A stretch of DNA of 12,870 bases, taken from positions 1 through 12,870 of the forward strand of contig DATFRS010000112.1 of assembly GCA_035263065.1 (NCBI GenBank), written 5' to 3'. Under the pieces are notes generated by a model that worked only from the letters and a program-made list of their open reading frames with translations, had not been told where the DNA came from and searched no databases. The translations under genes were made by a program, and so were the position numbers. Source of the DNA: Dokdonella_A sp035263065 (GTDB lineage: Bacteria > Pseudomonadota > Gammaproteobacteria > Xanthomonadales > Rhodanobacteraceae). This document shows positions 12,245-12,870 of the stretch, piece by piece; position 1 is the first letter of the stretch, and every line of letters starts with the position of its first letter.

Positions 12245-12870
12245 ATGAACCGTTCGTCCCGTACACGCCCGCGGATGCTCGTGCTCGCTCTGGCCGCTGC
12301 CTGCGCCGTGGGCGGCGCACGCGACGTCGCCGCGCTGCCGGGCCTCGAGGCTTCGGCGTTTTCGCACATCGCTCGCGGCGCGCACGCGCCGACGCCGCCG
12401 CGCAAGACCGCCGCAAGGCCGACGGCGACGAACTGGGTCGTCAGCAACTGCAACGACGCCGGTGCGGGGAGCCTGCGCGACATCGTCGATCACTTCGCCG
12501 TCGACGGCGACACGGTCGACATGACCGCCCTCACCTGCGGCAGCATCACGCTGACGACGGGCTCGATCTTCACGGCCGCGAACAACCTGACGTTCGAGGG
12601 ACCCGCGTCGTCGACATTCTTCATCGGCGGCGGTGACGCACTCCGGCTTTTTGGCCACCTCGGCAGCGGCACGCTGACGTTCCGCCACCTCGTGCTGTCG
12701 CATGGCTATGCGCGATCGACCGGAATCAACGACGCGGCCGGCGGCTGCATCGCCTCGTACGGCACCGTCAGCCTCGACCACGTCGTGGCGAAGTACTGCA
12801 AGGCGGGCGCCGCCGACAACGGCGTCGGCGTCGGCGGCGCGGTGTTCGCCGCGAACGTCGAGATCAGGGA
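12245..12870 (+). CDS. Secreted right-handed beta-helix repeat protein, N-terminal part (runs off the right edge)
   Basis: The 208 visible codons give a signal peptide (about residues 1-30, with the hydrophobic run MLVLALAAACAVGG), then a low-complexity Ala/Pro/Arg/Thr stretch to about residue 60. The mature start is CNDAGAGSLRDIV, followed by DGDTVDMTALTCGSITL and NNLTFEGPASS. This opening (GxGSLRxxI, then DxIxF-like and xITLxxG) is typical of secreted or surface proteins with a parallel right-handed beta-helix, often called polymorphic-membrane-protein-like or choice-of-anchor proteins. Later rungs read TLTFRHLVLSHGYA and GGCIASYGTVSLDHVV. Several cysteines (C69, C98) lie near the helix cap. 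The ATG at 12245 has AGGAG 5 nt upstream. An in-frame TTG at 12221 behind AAGGGAGG is a weaker option. The C-terminal anchor or sorting region is outside the window, so the role cannot be told; adhesin or glycan-active functions are both possible. Confidence 0.87.
   Translation, partial: MNRSSRTRPRMLVLALAAACAVGGARDVAALPGLEASAFSHIARGAHAPTPPRKTAARPTATNWVVSNCNDAGAGSLRDIVDHFAVDGDTVDMTALTCGSITLTTGSIFTAANNLTFEGPASSTFFIGGGDALRLFGHLGSGTLTFRHLVLSHGYARSTGINDAAGGCIASYGTVSLDHVVAKYCKAGAADNGVGVGGAVFAANVEIR

Noticed and set aside
1..12870. tRNA genes, rRNA, CRISPR arrays, insertion sequences or prophage genes
   Set aside because: Read through on both strands, no cloverleaf-like sequence, regularly spaced repeats, transposase or integrase frames were seen.

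Overview
The window is strongly GC-rich with a heavy G/C bias at third codon positions, which is why long antisense shadow frames lie over almost every real gene. The gene content is CreD, a TonB-dependent receptor remnant, periplasmic and outer-membrane proteins, a composite GGDEF/EAL protein and secreted beta-rich proteins with a right-handed beta-helix. This points to a Gram-negative proteobacterium, most likely a gammaproteobacterium of the Xanthomonadales/Rhodanobacteraceae type. That placement is inference from gene content, not from a marker gene.

Layout. 1-296 (-): 5' part of a glutathione S-transferase gene. 333-457: divergent intergenic region with a perfect 13-bp inverted repeat. 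458-1525 (+): ada, the adaptive-response methyltransferase/regulator, coupled by an ATGA overlap to a 2-oxoglutarate/Fe(II) oxygenase at 1522-2283 (+). 2302-3618 (-): creD, convergent with the oxygenase gene across a hairpin that spans the oxygenase stop codon. 3864-4049 (+): a small, charged, unrecognised protein with a potentially structured leader. 4061-8281 (-): a tight three-gene operon read in the order periplasmic cupredoxin-like protein, membrane PDE (periplasmic sensor, HAMP, dead GGDEF, EAL), outer-membrane beta-barrel. 8473-9087 (-): a membrane-anchored LuxR-type regulator whose start lies over the broken end of a TonB-dependent receptor remnant (about 9065-9343, +). 9357-10715 (-): an exported metal-dependent amidohydrolase. 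10792-12009 (-): a secreted two-domain protein of unknown function. 12245-12870 (+): the start of a secreted beta-helix protein that runs off the window.

How the genes work together. ada and the oxygenase look like one alkylation-damage unit, comparable in layout to E. coli ada-alkB but with an oxygenase that does not look like AlkB. The three-gene minus-strand operon is the best candidate for an under-described system: a predicted copper-binding periplasmic protein, a c-di-GMP phosphodiesterase with a periplasmic sensor, and a barrel in the outer membrane, made from one message with 4-nt gaps or overlaps. The rest is ordinary envelope, accessory or secreted content. No RNA gene, CRISPR array, insertion sequence or prophage gene was seen.
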